DNA of 64,000 nucleotides from Straminergon stramineum (GCA_963920665.1 OY987269.1:12340501-12404500); one strand, 5' to 3'. Shown: positions 22,620-33,171, counted from the stretch's first letter. Numbers and translations: made by a program. Notes: generated by a model not told the origin, from the letters alone.

Positions 22620-25600
22620 ATGGAGGATTGTACTATTGCCTGTACACAAGAAAATGAGCCTTCATAGACACCAGGTATTGATGACATGATGCAACCTGAG
22701 ATTCGCGGGGAAGAAGAAGAAAACTTTGAGATAGAGGACATTGATGATGGCAAAGAGGAGAAAGAGTTATTGGAAGATGAGCTTCGCCGTTTACAGAAGG
22801 TGGACTCTGTGGCAACCATTGCAAGTTTAAGGATGAAGCCCAAACAGTATTCTCGATTGAATATTCCATTGTACAGGCTAGTAGCAATGCCAATGGTCAG
22901 ACCCACTCTTTCTTCTGACGTCGACAAATTGAAGAGGGAATTTGCTATCGGATGTCGTGAAGGAGCATTGGTCTTCTATGTTTCAACAACAAATGAATCT
23001 GGTGAGAGTTTTACATTCACCAAAGAGGAGAGCAACACGTGGGATCCACTATGGAAGCAAAAAAACGACAGTTTCAATGCCTATGTTGATTTGGTGCCTG
23101 AATTGAAGTTCATAAAGAACTTGAAGTTTTTTGTGTGTGACGGAAATCACCGGCTTCAAGCATGGATGAATCACATCGAAAGGCTATACATGTCTCACCC
23201 AAAGTGGCACATACTAGTTGATTGCATCATTTTGGAGACAAAAGGGAAAATTGAGTTGGTCATGCAAATGATGCATGACATCAACAAGTGAGTAACCTTA
23301 AAGGCTTTGATTAGTGTTTCATTTTGGATTTCTTTCTCCATTAAGTTTTGAAATTAATTTTTTATCCAAGATTTGCGTTACTAACCTTCATTACAAAAGT
23401 TTAGATCTACAAAGGACTCTCATGTAAAGACCAACTTGGTACACACTCTATACCGCGTGCAAAAGTATGGGCTTCTTCCACTAGAGTGATTTATTGACAT
23501 GTTGAGGCCCTTAGAGAGGAAACATTGTATTGTCCAATCAGGAAGAAAGCATTGGTATTCAATGCCGATTGAGGTGTTCACAGCTTTTGTTTTCCGGGTG
23601 AGAATTATAGTTTTACAACCTTATTTTTTTATTGTTTCATGTGATTTTGGTGTATACTTCACTCTTTCTTGGTTGTTGAGGTAATTTAAATGTTGTTGGA
23701 CTTTTATAGTAAGAGATTGCACAAACAACTGATGCTGCTATATGTGTCTACATTGAGGTGACACCTTTTGATGAAAACAACGACCAAGGGCTTGCAAATG
23801 CTATGAGAGTTGGAGCAAAAGATAGGGCCACGAAGTTGATTGTAGAAATGGGGAAGTTGCTTGCAGTGGCAAATCCAACACATGGTCCAACATTTCTTCA
23901 AGAGGTACATTATGTTTTCTATTTATTTATATATGTATTTTTTTCAAATGGCCTTTTCATTTTATAATAGCTAAAAACAACATTGAATTGCATTATGCAG
24001 ATTGAAAAGCATTGGACTACAAATGAGGTGCCGGAGATGACCCTTGAAAAACTACAACTCATTGCCACATGCAACATGTCAGCCTTGCAGAAGACGAAGT
24101 TTTTGAAGTGGTGGAACTCCTCCATGCCTTCCTGAGATGCTAGGCGGTTTCCACCCAAGCCTGTTTCTGAAGAAAAGTTGTTGCCCTTCCTCAACAAGTG
24201 TGTTTGGTGGGCAAGGATGAGTAATTTTTACACTTATTAATCTTATGAAAATTATATGTGTTTCTAGTTTTCAATTGCCACAATATATGGTTTTGAAATC
24301 TGTTGGCTTTCTAACACTATAGAAGTGAACTAATGAGATCTTTGTGTAGATTGAAGAAGCTGCTATGGAATACTTTGACAATGTGACAAAAAAAGACAAC
24401 ATCAATATTAACATGGCCGCCCCACTGGAGCTGGAGACTCTACTAGAATACATTGAAGGGTGGAAGAGGAAGATTTGGGAGCAAGGTTTTGGCCCTTTTC
24501 TCAAAGGAGCCAATGCTTTCAAAAAATCAAACTCTTTTATGAGCTACGAAAGATTAGACCTAGCAATGAAAAGGGTTATTTTTCGGTGAGTGTTTGATTT
24601 CTTTTAATTTTCTTCATTTTTAGAGATGATTTGTATGTAAAATGAGCACTACAAAAATTGTAAATCATCACTCTTATAATTCATCAAAGCATAGAGTACT
24701 TTTGTAATTTTCTACCCTAAGCCAAAAGTTGGGGTAACGTAAGGTACTCCAAAAAGAATCGTCGGATCCGACGGCTCTTTTGGAGGTACTTCTTACTACC
24801 CCAACTATTGGTTATACCATCTATTTCAAAATTGATTAATATGTGGTGTTCAGGATCTTTTTTGGAGTCATTCTACAATGACACTTCTCATTGTTAGAAG
24901 GTCCTTTATGAATGTTTACTTTTGTAGCACTACATCTTCATTTGATATATTTTGAAATGCAAATATATTTATATTGTACTTTGTAATTTAAGACTTTCTT
25001 TTTTTTTTGTAATTGGCAGTTACTTCAAGCATGAGCTTGTAGCAAAAAACGCTATTGCTCAGGAGGATCTTCCTCCATTCTTGTCCACCTGGTTGGACTG
25101 GAGTGCATTAGAGTGTATGTACACTTCGAGTCAACTTCGAACATTTACCACAACCCATTTGGCTGGTGGAGGGTGGTACTTGGATTGTTCGTAGAAATTC
25201 ACCCATCCTTCAGAGGCAAAGTTTTGAAAGTCCTTTGATGGTCTTGGTGTTATTGATTTAGATGTACCAGAGTTTGCTGACCTCACAGACACTCAAAAGA
25301 AGAGGGCTATTGCGAGGAGGATTGTTGCTAACAAGAAAAAAGAGGGCAAAGAACAGGAAGTTTGGGCGAACAAGGAAAAGAAAGAAGCAGAGCGCTTGGC
25401 AAAATTGGCGGAGAAGGAGAAGGAGAAGGAGAAGGAGGGGAAGGGCAAGGGGAAGGGCAAAAAGAAGGTTGAAGCCATGGACCAAGTTCCAGCATCTTCT
25501 ACAGTGGACCAAAGTTCTCAAATGCAAGCCGGAACTCAAAGTGGGTTGAAGAGGAAGGCAGTTCTTGCAGAGTTCACAGAAGACATTGTCACTCAAGGTA

Positions 25601-27230
25601 CCTAAATAATAGTCCTTGACAACAGTGAGGAGGTGAATTCGGAGGAGTTGGTCCTCAACATCTCCATCATGGACATCATGAACAATGAGAAAATTGACGA
25701 ACCAAATTATTATACAAAGGTTGTGGACTTCCTTAAGAAGGTAAAAGAATTTTGTTCATAATACTCAAATTGATTATACTATGAAATAACATGAATATTT
25801 TCTTTCTCAAGTATTTATTATTTGGAAAAAAATGTTTTTGTAGATGTCAACAGGGAAGGCTCGTGTGTATGACAATAAAGTCACCCATCATCCATCAGTG
25901 GACCTCATTCTCTTTGATTGTCAAGAAAATCTACCTGTACCAAGGGTGTCTTTTCCGGTGACTCACGTGCCTACATGGAACTTAGACATAGAGTATGAGG
26001 CCATAGCAATGGCATTTTTTTGGCTGAGAAGCATGTGCAAGACCATGGTTGCATAGTTATTTTTCATTCGTGGAGCGCCGATGCGAAGGGCGTCATTGCT
26101 AGATTATGTGAGTCGTACCCCACATTTGTGAAGAAGAAGGAGTGGATGGGTATGAATCGTGTGCACTTGACCTCGGCTTTAGACAAGACCACTATGGTAA
26201 ATTTTTTTGCACTTATTCACAATTTATTGGGCATTTGACATTGTTTGCTTCTGTTCAATTATATCTAATGTGTATATGGTTCCCATTCTTACAGACTTTA
26301 AAGTTTGGCATCACCCTCTTAGTGAAAGACCTTGGCAAAAGAGGAAAATCAAATTTCACTTTCAAGCGGTCGCCATCAATGCTGAAGGCAAAAGTGGACA
26401 TTAGACGAGATGACATTTTGATCAACTACACCACAGAGGAGACCATGTTGATGAATGAGGCAACATCATTGCTGTGGCGAGGGGCTCGAGAGAAAGATGC
26501 AAGATTTTACCAATTCATCATTGAGGGGACAACTGAAGAAGGGGATTTGGTTCTAGATTGTACAGCATCTACAGATATGTTTTGAATCCAAGAATCGCGA
26601 GATTAAATTCAAATATGTATTGTAAAATCATTCAAGTAATAAATTGTTTGTTATTCATCACAGGTGCTTCTATTACGGCATGTCGTGGGATGGGGTGCCA
26701 CATCGTGGCTTTGGAAGAGGATGAAGAAATTTTTGAAGCCCTTCTTTTGCCCATGCAAAAGCCAACTCCTATTGTGGTGGCAATTGAAGTCAATGATCCA
26801 CCAACTATGGTTACGAAATCGCAAGATCCAGATGCCATGAACGTGGTACCTTGGAAGTTTATTCGGCGGGATAGACCTAGTAAGTAAATTTAAAGATTTG
26901 TGAAAGCTTTGTGTGTATGGTATTTCTAATCTTTAATGAATCTAACAATGAATCATTTTTGTTTGTAGTGCCAAGGGGTTGATGTCAACAGATGCAGTGA
27001 TGAAGAAGCGAAGACTTCTCTTGAGTCCAAAGAAGTCATTTGATCTTCCGGTGTATACCAAGCAAATGGCATCGGCATTTGCAGAGTTCAGTTGCTCTAA
27101 ACCTAAACCCCATAAACAAACATATGCTTTCAATGTTTTAGAGTTCATAGATGAATCGGCATCCGAGGGTAGAGAGACATCAGATTCCTCTATCAATGAG
27201 GATTCTACGACAGAGTCCAATGTGCCCTAA
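22620..27230 (+). pseudogene. ParB-like domain fused to beta-class amino-methyltransferase, ten-exon decayed gene
   Basis: Exons fitted by frame and GT-AG sites: 22620-23287, 23405-23597, 23716-23904, 24001-24220, 24357 (or 24350)-24585, 25020-25740, 25844-26196, 26295-26574, 26664-26879 and 26969-27230, about 1100 codons. Exon 1 has an acidic start, then a CDGNHRLQAW motif (23137-23166) as in ParB/sulfiredoxin-like folds. Exon 6 has a Lys/Glu coiled coil (about 25280-25480). Exon 7 has a VDLILFDCQENLP strand (25898-25936) where amino-methyltransferases carry the [DNS]PP[YF] motif IV. Exons 8 and 9 join to give the motif I signature VLDCTAST-GASITA, then GCHIVALEEDEE. Motif IV before motif I is the permuted beta-class order. 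Breaks: TAG 22665, TGA 23487, TGA 24133, TAG 25192, TGA 25225, TAA 25603, a one-base loss in a T-run at 26015-26021, exon 8 donor reading AT instead of GT at 26575, and an uncertain frame in exon 10. From memory, relatives occur in early land plants. The motif IV change argues against catalysis. Confidence 0.72.
24716..24812. repeat. Long-hairpin element, copy 5 (in an intron of the ParB-methyltransferase pseudogene)
   Basis: Left arm CCAAAAGTTGGGGTAACGTA and AGGTACTCC; right arm GGAGGTACTTCTTACTACC and CCAACTATTGG; perfect palindromic core CGTCGGATCCGACG at 24760-24773. Inserted between exons 5 and 6. Confidence 0.85.
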
Positions 27231-27395
27231 ACTTATGAGATTGACATATCTCATGAGTCAAACTATTATGTGTTCGTTTCCATTATGATTAGATTTGTGT
27301 GTTTTATGGCTACATCTTGGATAGTTGGATGGATGATATTTATTTCTCTTTCCATTCTTCCATTGCTTGAGATTCCTTTAACTGTATGCAAATCA

Positions 27396-27985
27396 AAGTG
27401 TCCCAACTTAAAAAATATAGGGTGTACCCTAAACCCTAAACCCTAACCCAACCAAAGTGTCTTCATAAAAATAATAGGGTGTGGAAAATAGTATGTTCAC
27501 ACCAACCAAACTGTCTATCCAAAAAAATAGGGTGTGAAAATGAAAAATAAGTTCACACCCATAGAAATGTCTTTTAAATATTATAAGATGTTAAAAAGAA
27601 AGGTCCACATTAATGAAATTGTTTTAACAAAAAAAATAGGGTGTGAAAAACTCCTTCATGCAAAGTAAAAAAGCTTAGGTGTTGGAATCCTTGCATACCA
27701 AAAAACATTAACACACCAAAGTGCCTTAACAAAAAAAATAGGGTGTAAAAAACAAAAAATAAATCACACTACCCAAAGTTTCTTCATAAAAACAATAGGG
27801 TGTCAAAAATAGTATATTCCCACCACCCAAAATATCTAAATATTCACAAAAATTGGGTGTGAACCAAAAAAATATATTCACACCACCAAAAGTGTCTTAC
27901 CCAAAAAATAGGGTGTAAAAAGGAGAAATTGATTCACACCCACCAAACCCTTAACTAAAAAAATTGGGTGTCTTATTGTAAATAA
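27396..27985 (+). repeat. Minisatellite, unit about 56 bp, ~10 degenerate copies
   Basis: The phrase AAAAAATAGGGTGTGAAAA recurs with GGGTGT near 27419, 27476, 27530, 27638, 27740, 27797, 27853, 27909 and 27964 (one unit near 27585 reads AAGATGTT). Between them lie TTCACACCACCAAAGTGTCTT variants. Spacing is 53-57 bp, with one gap of about two units. The array starts about 165 bp after the end of the ParB-methyltransferase pseudogene. Confidence 0.85.
27426..27450 (+). repeat. Short plant telomere-type run (CCCTAAA)n
   Basis: Two full CCCTAAA units followed by CCCTAACCC inside the first unit of the minisatellite. This is the plant-type telomere sequence. The run is too short to be a chromosome end. 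Confidence 0.8.
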
Positions 27986-28642
27986 AAGTGTGTGAAATAT
28001 GCGGCATGTGGAGGGGGGCTATAAAACATATAAACTGTGACTCCAAAATTTCAAATGTTGGTCCATATTTTTTTTAATATGTAAGTCACTTAAAATTTGG
28101 ACAAAATTAACTAATGTTTTCCAAAATTTAAAATTTTGTACACCCATAGTCATAGGTTGATCACACTTTTTTTCTTCAAATTTTTTCCCACTCACAGGCT
28201 CATAGGCTCACAAGCTCACGCTCTCAGGCTCGCGTGCTAGCAACCCTGGTATTTTTAACATTTGCAAGTCAATAATTGGGGTTTTGCTATTTCGTCGATG
28301 AAATGGAGAAATTGGAACCTATCTCTGGGAACTGACTTATGTGCCTCACTAGGGTTCCCTCAACCAATATTAGCCAAGCGATGTCCTTTCTATGTGGGAT
28401 TTTGAGCCTAATATGCTCATAACTCGTAATTACCACGATTGGTTAGGTTATAACCTATTTACAAGTGAAATTTGAATCTAATTAGTAAAAACTCTCAAAA
28501 TATGAACAAATACTATATTGGCATGTAACACACCTATTTTGGTTTTACACTCTTTTTGGGTTTTTTGTACTATTTTCTACACTTATTTTCGCAAAAAAAA
28601 TAAAAAAAAAGATAAGTGAGTCCCCCATAATGAAATAGGGGC
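27986..28642. other. Intergenic; fragment shared with 39570 and 9970
   Basis: At about 28195-28262 a phrase rich in GGCTCACAAGCTC and CTCGCGTGCTAGCA followed by TTGGTATTTTTAACA-like sequence recurs in degenerate form at 39570-39660 and, inverted, at 9968-10040. It therefore belongs to the dispersed long-repeat family. A GCAAAAAAAATAAAAAAAA low-complexity run lies near 28590. No gene is seen. Confidence 0.45.
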
Positions 28643-30893
28643 TCACACCCTCATTTGTTTTTCCAACCACACCTTCCCTAATTCCGTGGCCATGCTCTTA
28701 TCCACCCACCATTCAACTTGCTCTCGGGTGATTATTTTCTCAGCCCCAAATTCATTCCATTATGTTGGAGTGTATAGAATGTACTCTAGCCTCTTGCTTG
28801 GAAGAGGGTACTGCCTATAATAGCATATGAGCTCGTTCTTCATGGACTTGACCTTCTTCTCTCAAGTTGCTACAACAACAAGAGGCATCAATGGCTGCCC
28901 TAGATCATCCACATTAAGCACCGTTTTCTTCATACACACAATTCCCTTCTCCACTTCATCCACCAAGTAGTTGATGTCCTCATTGCGGAGACCATACAAG
29001 GGCTTGTAGTCGGTATAGTTCAATGGTTTCCTTCTGCCCTTTGATTTGGGACCACTCTCGTCTGAAAGCTTTAATGTGAGGAAATCTCTATCAATCTGGA
29101 TCCAGCGTTGCACATCTTCTTCATTCTCCATAAAGACAAGTGGGATTCTTAAGTCCCGGTTAGGATTCTTGAATCCAGTGAAAATTGTAGACATCACCAA
29201 ATAGAAATCTTGCAAATGAAGGATTCAACTATTAACAATCAAGGTATTAGGCAACCCCATGAGTAAGTAAATCTCCACATCATCAGGAGATCTCCCGTTG
29301 GTTTTCAATTTTGGGGACTACATACTAACTAGTGCTATATCTCCCAATAGCGTCATTGTAAGCGTTGCCCTTAAACCATCAGAAGACATTTCATTGATCA
29401 TCTAGTTCAAGTCCACATTGAGACCAATTAGAGGTACCTCGCCTTGAACAAGGGTTATTGGAAATGTGGAGGCATCCCGAGATCTCTCAATGCTTAAGAC
29501 ATCGGGAGATCTCCCGATGGCTTAGTACAAACAACAAAAAAAGGAAGTACAAACATTTCGACATTTCATGAGTTATACTTACATTGTACTATGCTGAGTG
29601 GGTTCAACCTCTATATGTTGGCATCGGGCTACCCATGTCCTTCCACTTCATTTGAGTGTATGCAAGTTGCTTTGAGAAACTTTGCTACTTTTGTTCTCTA
29701 GCAATGTTTTGATTTAGCGCCTTGGAGAGATGCATGATATCGTTCTTCCTTGTGGAGTATGGTTCCCATATCAAAATTATGTTGAACATTGAGGCTACCT
29801 CCTTATCAACTTCAGGGATATGGCATGACTCAATCAACTCTTAGTGCGCTTATACTATGTGCTGACCACCAATAATATAGTAATGGGATTTAGTATTCAA
29901 ACTTTCCTTCTTTGGACATGAATCCTAGAAGGCCACTACATTGTCCACCCCGTATGGTCCTTGCTTGAGAGGTAGAACGGTAATGTATTGGTTCTTGGAA
30001 TGATAGTTGGCATCAACGAGAATTTGATTCTTAATTCCCTTGAGCCATTGAGGCTCAATTCCTTCGTACACTAGTACACCTAGAGGAGCCTTGTGAAGGT
30101 TCTTGTAGTGCACCAGCAAGAGTTCACCTTTTGCATTGGCTAGTGGCTTCTTATCCCATCTGTACATTGGCATGAATACTTGGTTGTAAAACTTGTTTAT
30201 TTCTTTAATCTCATCAAGCTCGAGCTCACCAACCTTAGCATCCATCATGTTCACGGCGTGGTGCAGTGTCAGCTTTACAACCTTGGTCTTCTTTTTGCCC
30301 TTGGGATCCTCTACTACTTCATCTCTTAGTCCTCCCGTAATGGCTTTCCGCTTCTTTCCCTTCTTGCTAAGAGATGGCTTTAGAGGTGTTGGTGCAGCAG
30401 ACAACTTCAGTTGTTGCTTGGTCTTGTCTAGAATGTCCCACTCATTTTTCATCTTTTGAAGAGTCTAGAAGTGGGATCCTTTAAGTTTCTCTAATATCCC
30501 CTTTTGTGTAATGGTCTTGCACATATCAAGTTCCATAGTGGCATAATCTAGGATCAACTCGTATTTCCTTGTCTCCTCAATTTTGGGAACCATTTCTTCG
30601 ATAATGATGAGGATTGTGGCGTTATCCAAACCCTGGAGCTCTAATACAGCTAAGCCCCTCATCATGTGACCTTTGTCATTGAAAGTTAGCTTTGGACATA
30701 TGATTGCCATTCCCTCTGTTTCTTCCATCCACTCAAGGCCCCACGTTGAGACTTTTTTATCACATTGGAACATTGTTGCTCGAAATTTATCACCATTGTA
30801 CCAATACAAATGCACCCAGCTATCGTAGAACTTGTAAAGCTTTATAGGTGATAGGTTTATAAGGAGATCCTTTTTTATATTTGCTCTATACAA
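28643..30893 (-). pseudogene. Second ParB-like element protein, N-terminal half, decayed
   Basis: A frame runs on the minus strand from about 30890 (probable acceptor TATAGAG just upstream) to a GTAAGT donor at 29582. It is broken by TAG 30467, TAG 29927, TAA 29852, TAA 29843 and a few later stops, without indels. It reads DSWVHLYWYNGDKFRATMF, a Lys-rich linker (KKGKKRK), then KFYNQVFMPMYRW (about 30195-30155), a IKNQILVDANYHSKNQYITVLP stretch and YYIIGGQHIV (about 29880-29853). A strand ending GGQH or DGxHR with a preceding helix is the ParB/DGQHR-type arrangement. A further segment follows from about 29442 to a TGA at 28645, again with several stops (first near 29404), containing RIPLVFMENEEDVQRWIQID and REQVEWWVDKSM. 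The splice joining the two segments is not resolved. From memory, similar proteins are multicopy in early land plants. Palindrome copies lie inside it. Confidence 0.55.
29277..29519. repeat. 20-bp palindrome cluster 1
   Basis: Copies of the palindrome CATCGGGAGATCTCCCGATG: an exact one at 29500-29519, and variants near 29280-29300 (ATCAGGAGATCTCCCGTTGG) and 29472-29490 (GCATCCCGAGATCTCTCAATG), with a half-like copy near 29327. The variant near 29290 lies in the open frame of the flanking pseudogene. Confidence 0.85.
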
Positions 30894-30932
30894 TAAGAAG
30901 AAAATTTGTTAGATGGTCACTAAGAAATCATC

Positions 30933-31395
30933 ACTTGTCATCAAGAGATCTCTCAATGAATATTTCTCGATCTAGTCTTTTAGGGTATTTACAACCATAA
31001 ATTTGTTTCCTAGTTTTTATCATCTCGTTTGCATAAGGAGTCTTTTTTACTTGTAGCGTTTTTTTTTAATTGGGAGATCTCTTGACGTTTTTTTTAATTG
31101 GGTTCTTGTCAAAACTATTTTACTTTGTTTTTTGTACGATTTTTCCTCATTACAGAAGTCCAACTGCATTATATCAGGAGATCTCCCAATAATATTCAAT
31201 TTCAGCTAGTTTTGTTACTTACTCTTGCTTTTGTTTTTATCGGGAGATCTCATGATGGGCTACTTTACGAGCATCTAGTGGCCTAGTTAATACTAGTTTT
31301 ATAATTAGGGTTTACTATTATTTCTAGACTTAGAGATCTCGCAGTGATAATGTACTACATATTTCTAGTCCACTTTCATCAGGAGTTCTCCTAAT
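30933..31395. repeat. 20-bp palindrome cluster 2
   Basis: Variants centred near 30949, 31077, 31180, 31247, 31336 and 31386 (for example ATCAAGAGATCTCTCAATG, ATTGGGAGATCTCTTGACG, ATCGGGAGATCTCATGATG). The AGATCT centre is nearly invariant; arms vary. The cluster lies just upstream (on the minus strand) of the first exon of the ParB-like pseudogene, probably in its intron. Confidence 0.85.
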
Positions 31396-31510
31396 ATATA
31401 GTTTTAGGGGAACATTCACAATTTCTAATTGGGTTGTATGAGTAGGCACCTTTTGATTCGGTATTCGAGAGCACAATAAAGGGCATGCGAGCGTTCCAAC
31501 GTGTACTTCT

Positions 31511-31642
31511 CACTAGAAGAAATTGTTGTTAATTGAGTTGATGTGTTTTTGTTAGAAAACTTGAAACTGTGTTGGGAAAAACACAGTTTCAAGTTTTCTA
31601 ACAAAAACACATCAACTCAATTAATAACAATTTCTTCTAGTG
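31511..31642. mobile_element. CACTA-type miniature element, near-perfect hairpin, 132 bp
   Basis: Starts CACTAGAAGAAATTGTTGTT and ends with the complement, AACAATTTCTTCTAGTG. The arms pair almost perfectly for about 63 bp around a short GGGAAA loop near 31575. It is flanked by a 3-bp direct repeat TCT (31508-31510 and 31643-31645), as expected for CACTA superfamily insertions. No coding capacity. The near-identity of the arms suggests a recent insertion or inversion event. Confidence 0.9.
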
Positions 31643-33056
31643 TCTGTTCTTAAACCGCACCATACGAAGTCCTACCTACTATATGAGCTTTGTTTTAATG
31701 CAAATCTCCAATTGAGGGATCATATTGTGAAGAAAAATCTTGAAGTCATTTGCTAGCCAATACATGTCTTCTTCACATTTTACAATTACAAATACTATGA
31801 GGGAGGTAGAAACTTACGGGCTGGTCCAATCATCTAGGTTTTTGGCTGGTTGTGAGGATGTTGACATGATTATGCACACTTCATGTTCATGCTCCAAATT
31901 TGGTGCGAATGGCTGACTCCCTCTTTTCCTAGAATCAAACTTTAAAGTGAAACAATGAATCATGTAGAGTACAAATCCATTTCATGGCACAATTAGGAAG
32001 AACCTATGGAATTATAGTTAACCAAGATAGTGTGCTTAGTTACTCCAACAAAAACAATTGTACTCTTCTGTTCAAATTTCTTATATACTATATGATAGCA
32101 CCCGTTGAATGGAATAAAAATCGATGGAGATGAAATGGCACCTGATGGAATGAAACTTGAGGGAGATCTTTGGCACATAAGCCTTGCATCCTCTACTAGC
32201 ACAAAAAGGATGTTCTCTTTCAATTTGCAATGCTAGAGCAAAATACCACTGCTCACCCTAACTTCTCTTCCTACAATCAACATGACAACACTATCATATC
32301 ATTGTTGCTATTTAGGGAAGTGCAATTGAAGACAATGCAACGTAGTATTCATGAATACTCTACAACAATTAAGTAGGTCTAAGAGAGCAAACACATTCAA
32401 CTTCTAATTTTCCTAGTGTGATTGAATCCATTTCACAACTACGCCTTAGCTCCTTCCATATCCGGTTACTAGCCGAAGGACCTCGCCCTACTTGGAAGTC
32501 CTTGAATGTAGACCAAAAACACATTGAAACTTGTTGCAACATAAGCTAGAAAGATTGAAAATACTAACTTACAGTGTTTGTGCGTCTTGACTCCAACATC
32601 CTCCATGCGCGAACTTCCTCCAAATTGTGCAGCTCTTCCCATGAAGGCGCCTCCAATTGTCACACTACTACTCAAATCTACCGACTCTCTCGATAAAGGC
32701 ACGCTGCGACTCAAATCCGCATCAATGAAGGCGCCGCAACTCCAACTCTCTCAATGAAGGCGCGGACAACTGCAATTGTCAAAGGTGCCACAACTCCCAA
32801 CTCTGAAATGCGCAAAGGAACCACTTATGCATAGTGTAGAAAAAAACTAGAGGAAGACCAAGACTCCTAAAATCAGCCAGACGAAAACAAAAGTAGAAGC
32901 CAAAGGTAGAGACCATGGACGCCAACACTAGTGGGAGAAACGCAGATTGCACTAGAGTGTAAAATCAACATGGAGCCATGCACTCATGGCACCATTGATT
33001 GGGAGGGTGGTTTGACAGTCCATCAAGACGACTAGACCCCCACTGAATGGGGCATG
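31643..33056. other. Intergenic; no firm gene
   Basis: No supported gene. Between about 32635 and 32800 a degenerate short repeat recurs (GAAGGCGCCTCCAAT, GAAGGCGCCGCAACT, GAAGGCGCGGACAACT) at irregular spacing. Other short frames show no domain. Confidence 0.4.
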
Positions 33057-33171
33057 ATGAGTTACCCCATGGTAAGAATGAGTAGGGGGGGGGATTAATG
33101 AGATACCCCTTCTTTACAATTAGTAGGGGGGTCATTAGTGAGTTATCCCTTGCTTACAATTAGGAGGGGGG
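33057..33171 (+). repeat. Tandem repeat, three units of about 40 bp
   Basis: Units begin near 33060 (GAGTTACCCC), 33100 (GAGATACCCC) and 33140 (GAGTTATCCC), each followed by a TTACAATTAGTAGGGGGG-type end. G-runs of six to nine bases end the units. Confidence 0.75.

Noticed and set aside
24646..24935. CACTA element enclosing hairpin copy 5
   Set aside because: CACTACAAAAATTG and a downstream TTTTGTAG occur, but the ends do not match beyond a few bases and no 3-bp duplication fits.
25258..25596. Minus-strand Leu/Phe-rich frame
   Set aside because: It is the antisense of the Lys/Glu coiled-coil exon on the plus strand.
26575..26663. U12-type AT-AC intron
   Set aside because: The intron starts ATATGT, not ATATCCTT, and ends in an ordinary CACAG; a mutated GT donor is simpler.
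27426..27450. Chromosome end
   Set aside because: Only about three telomere-type units, with minisatellite and other elements on both sides.
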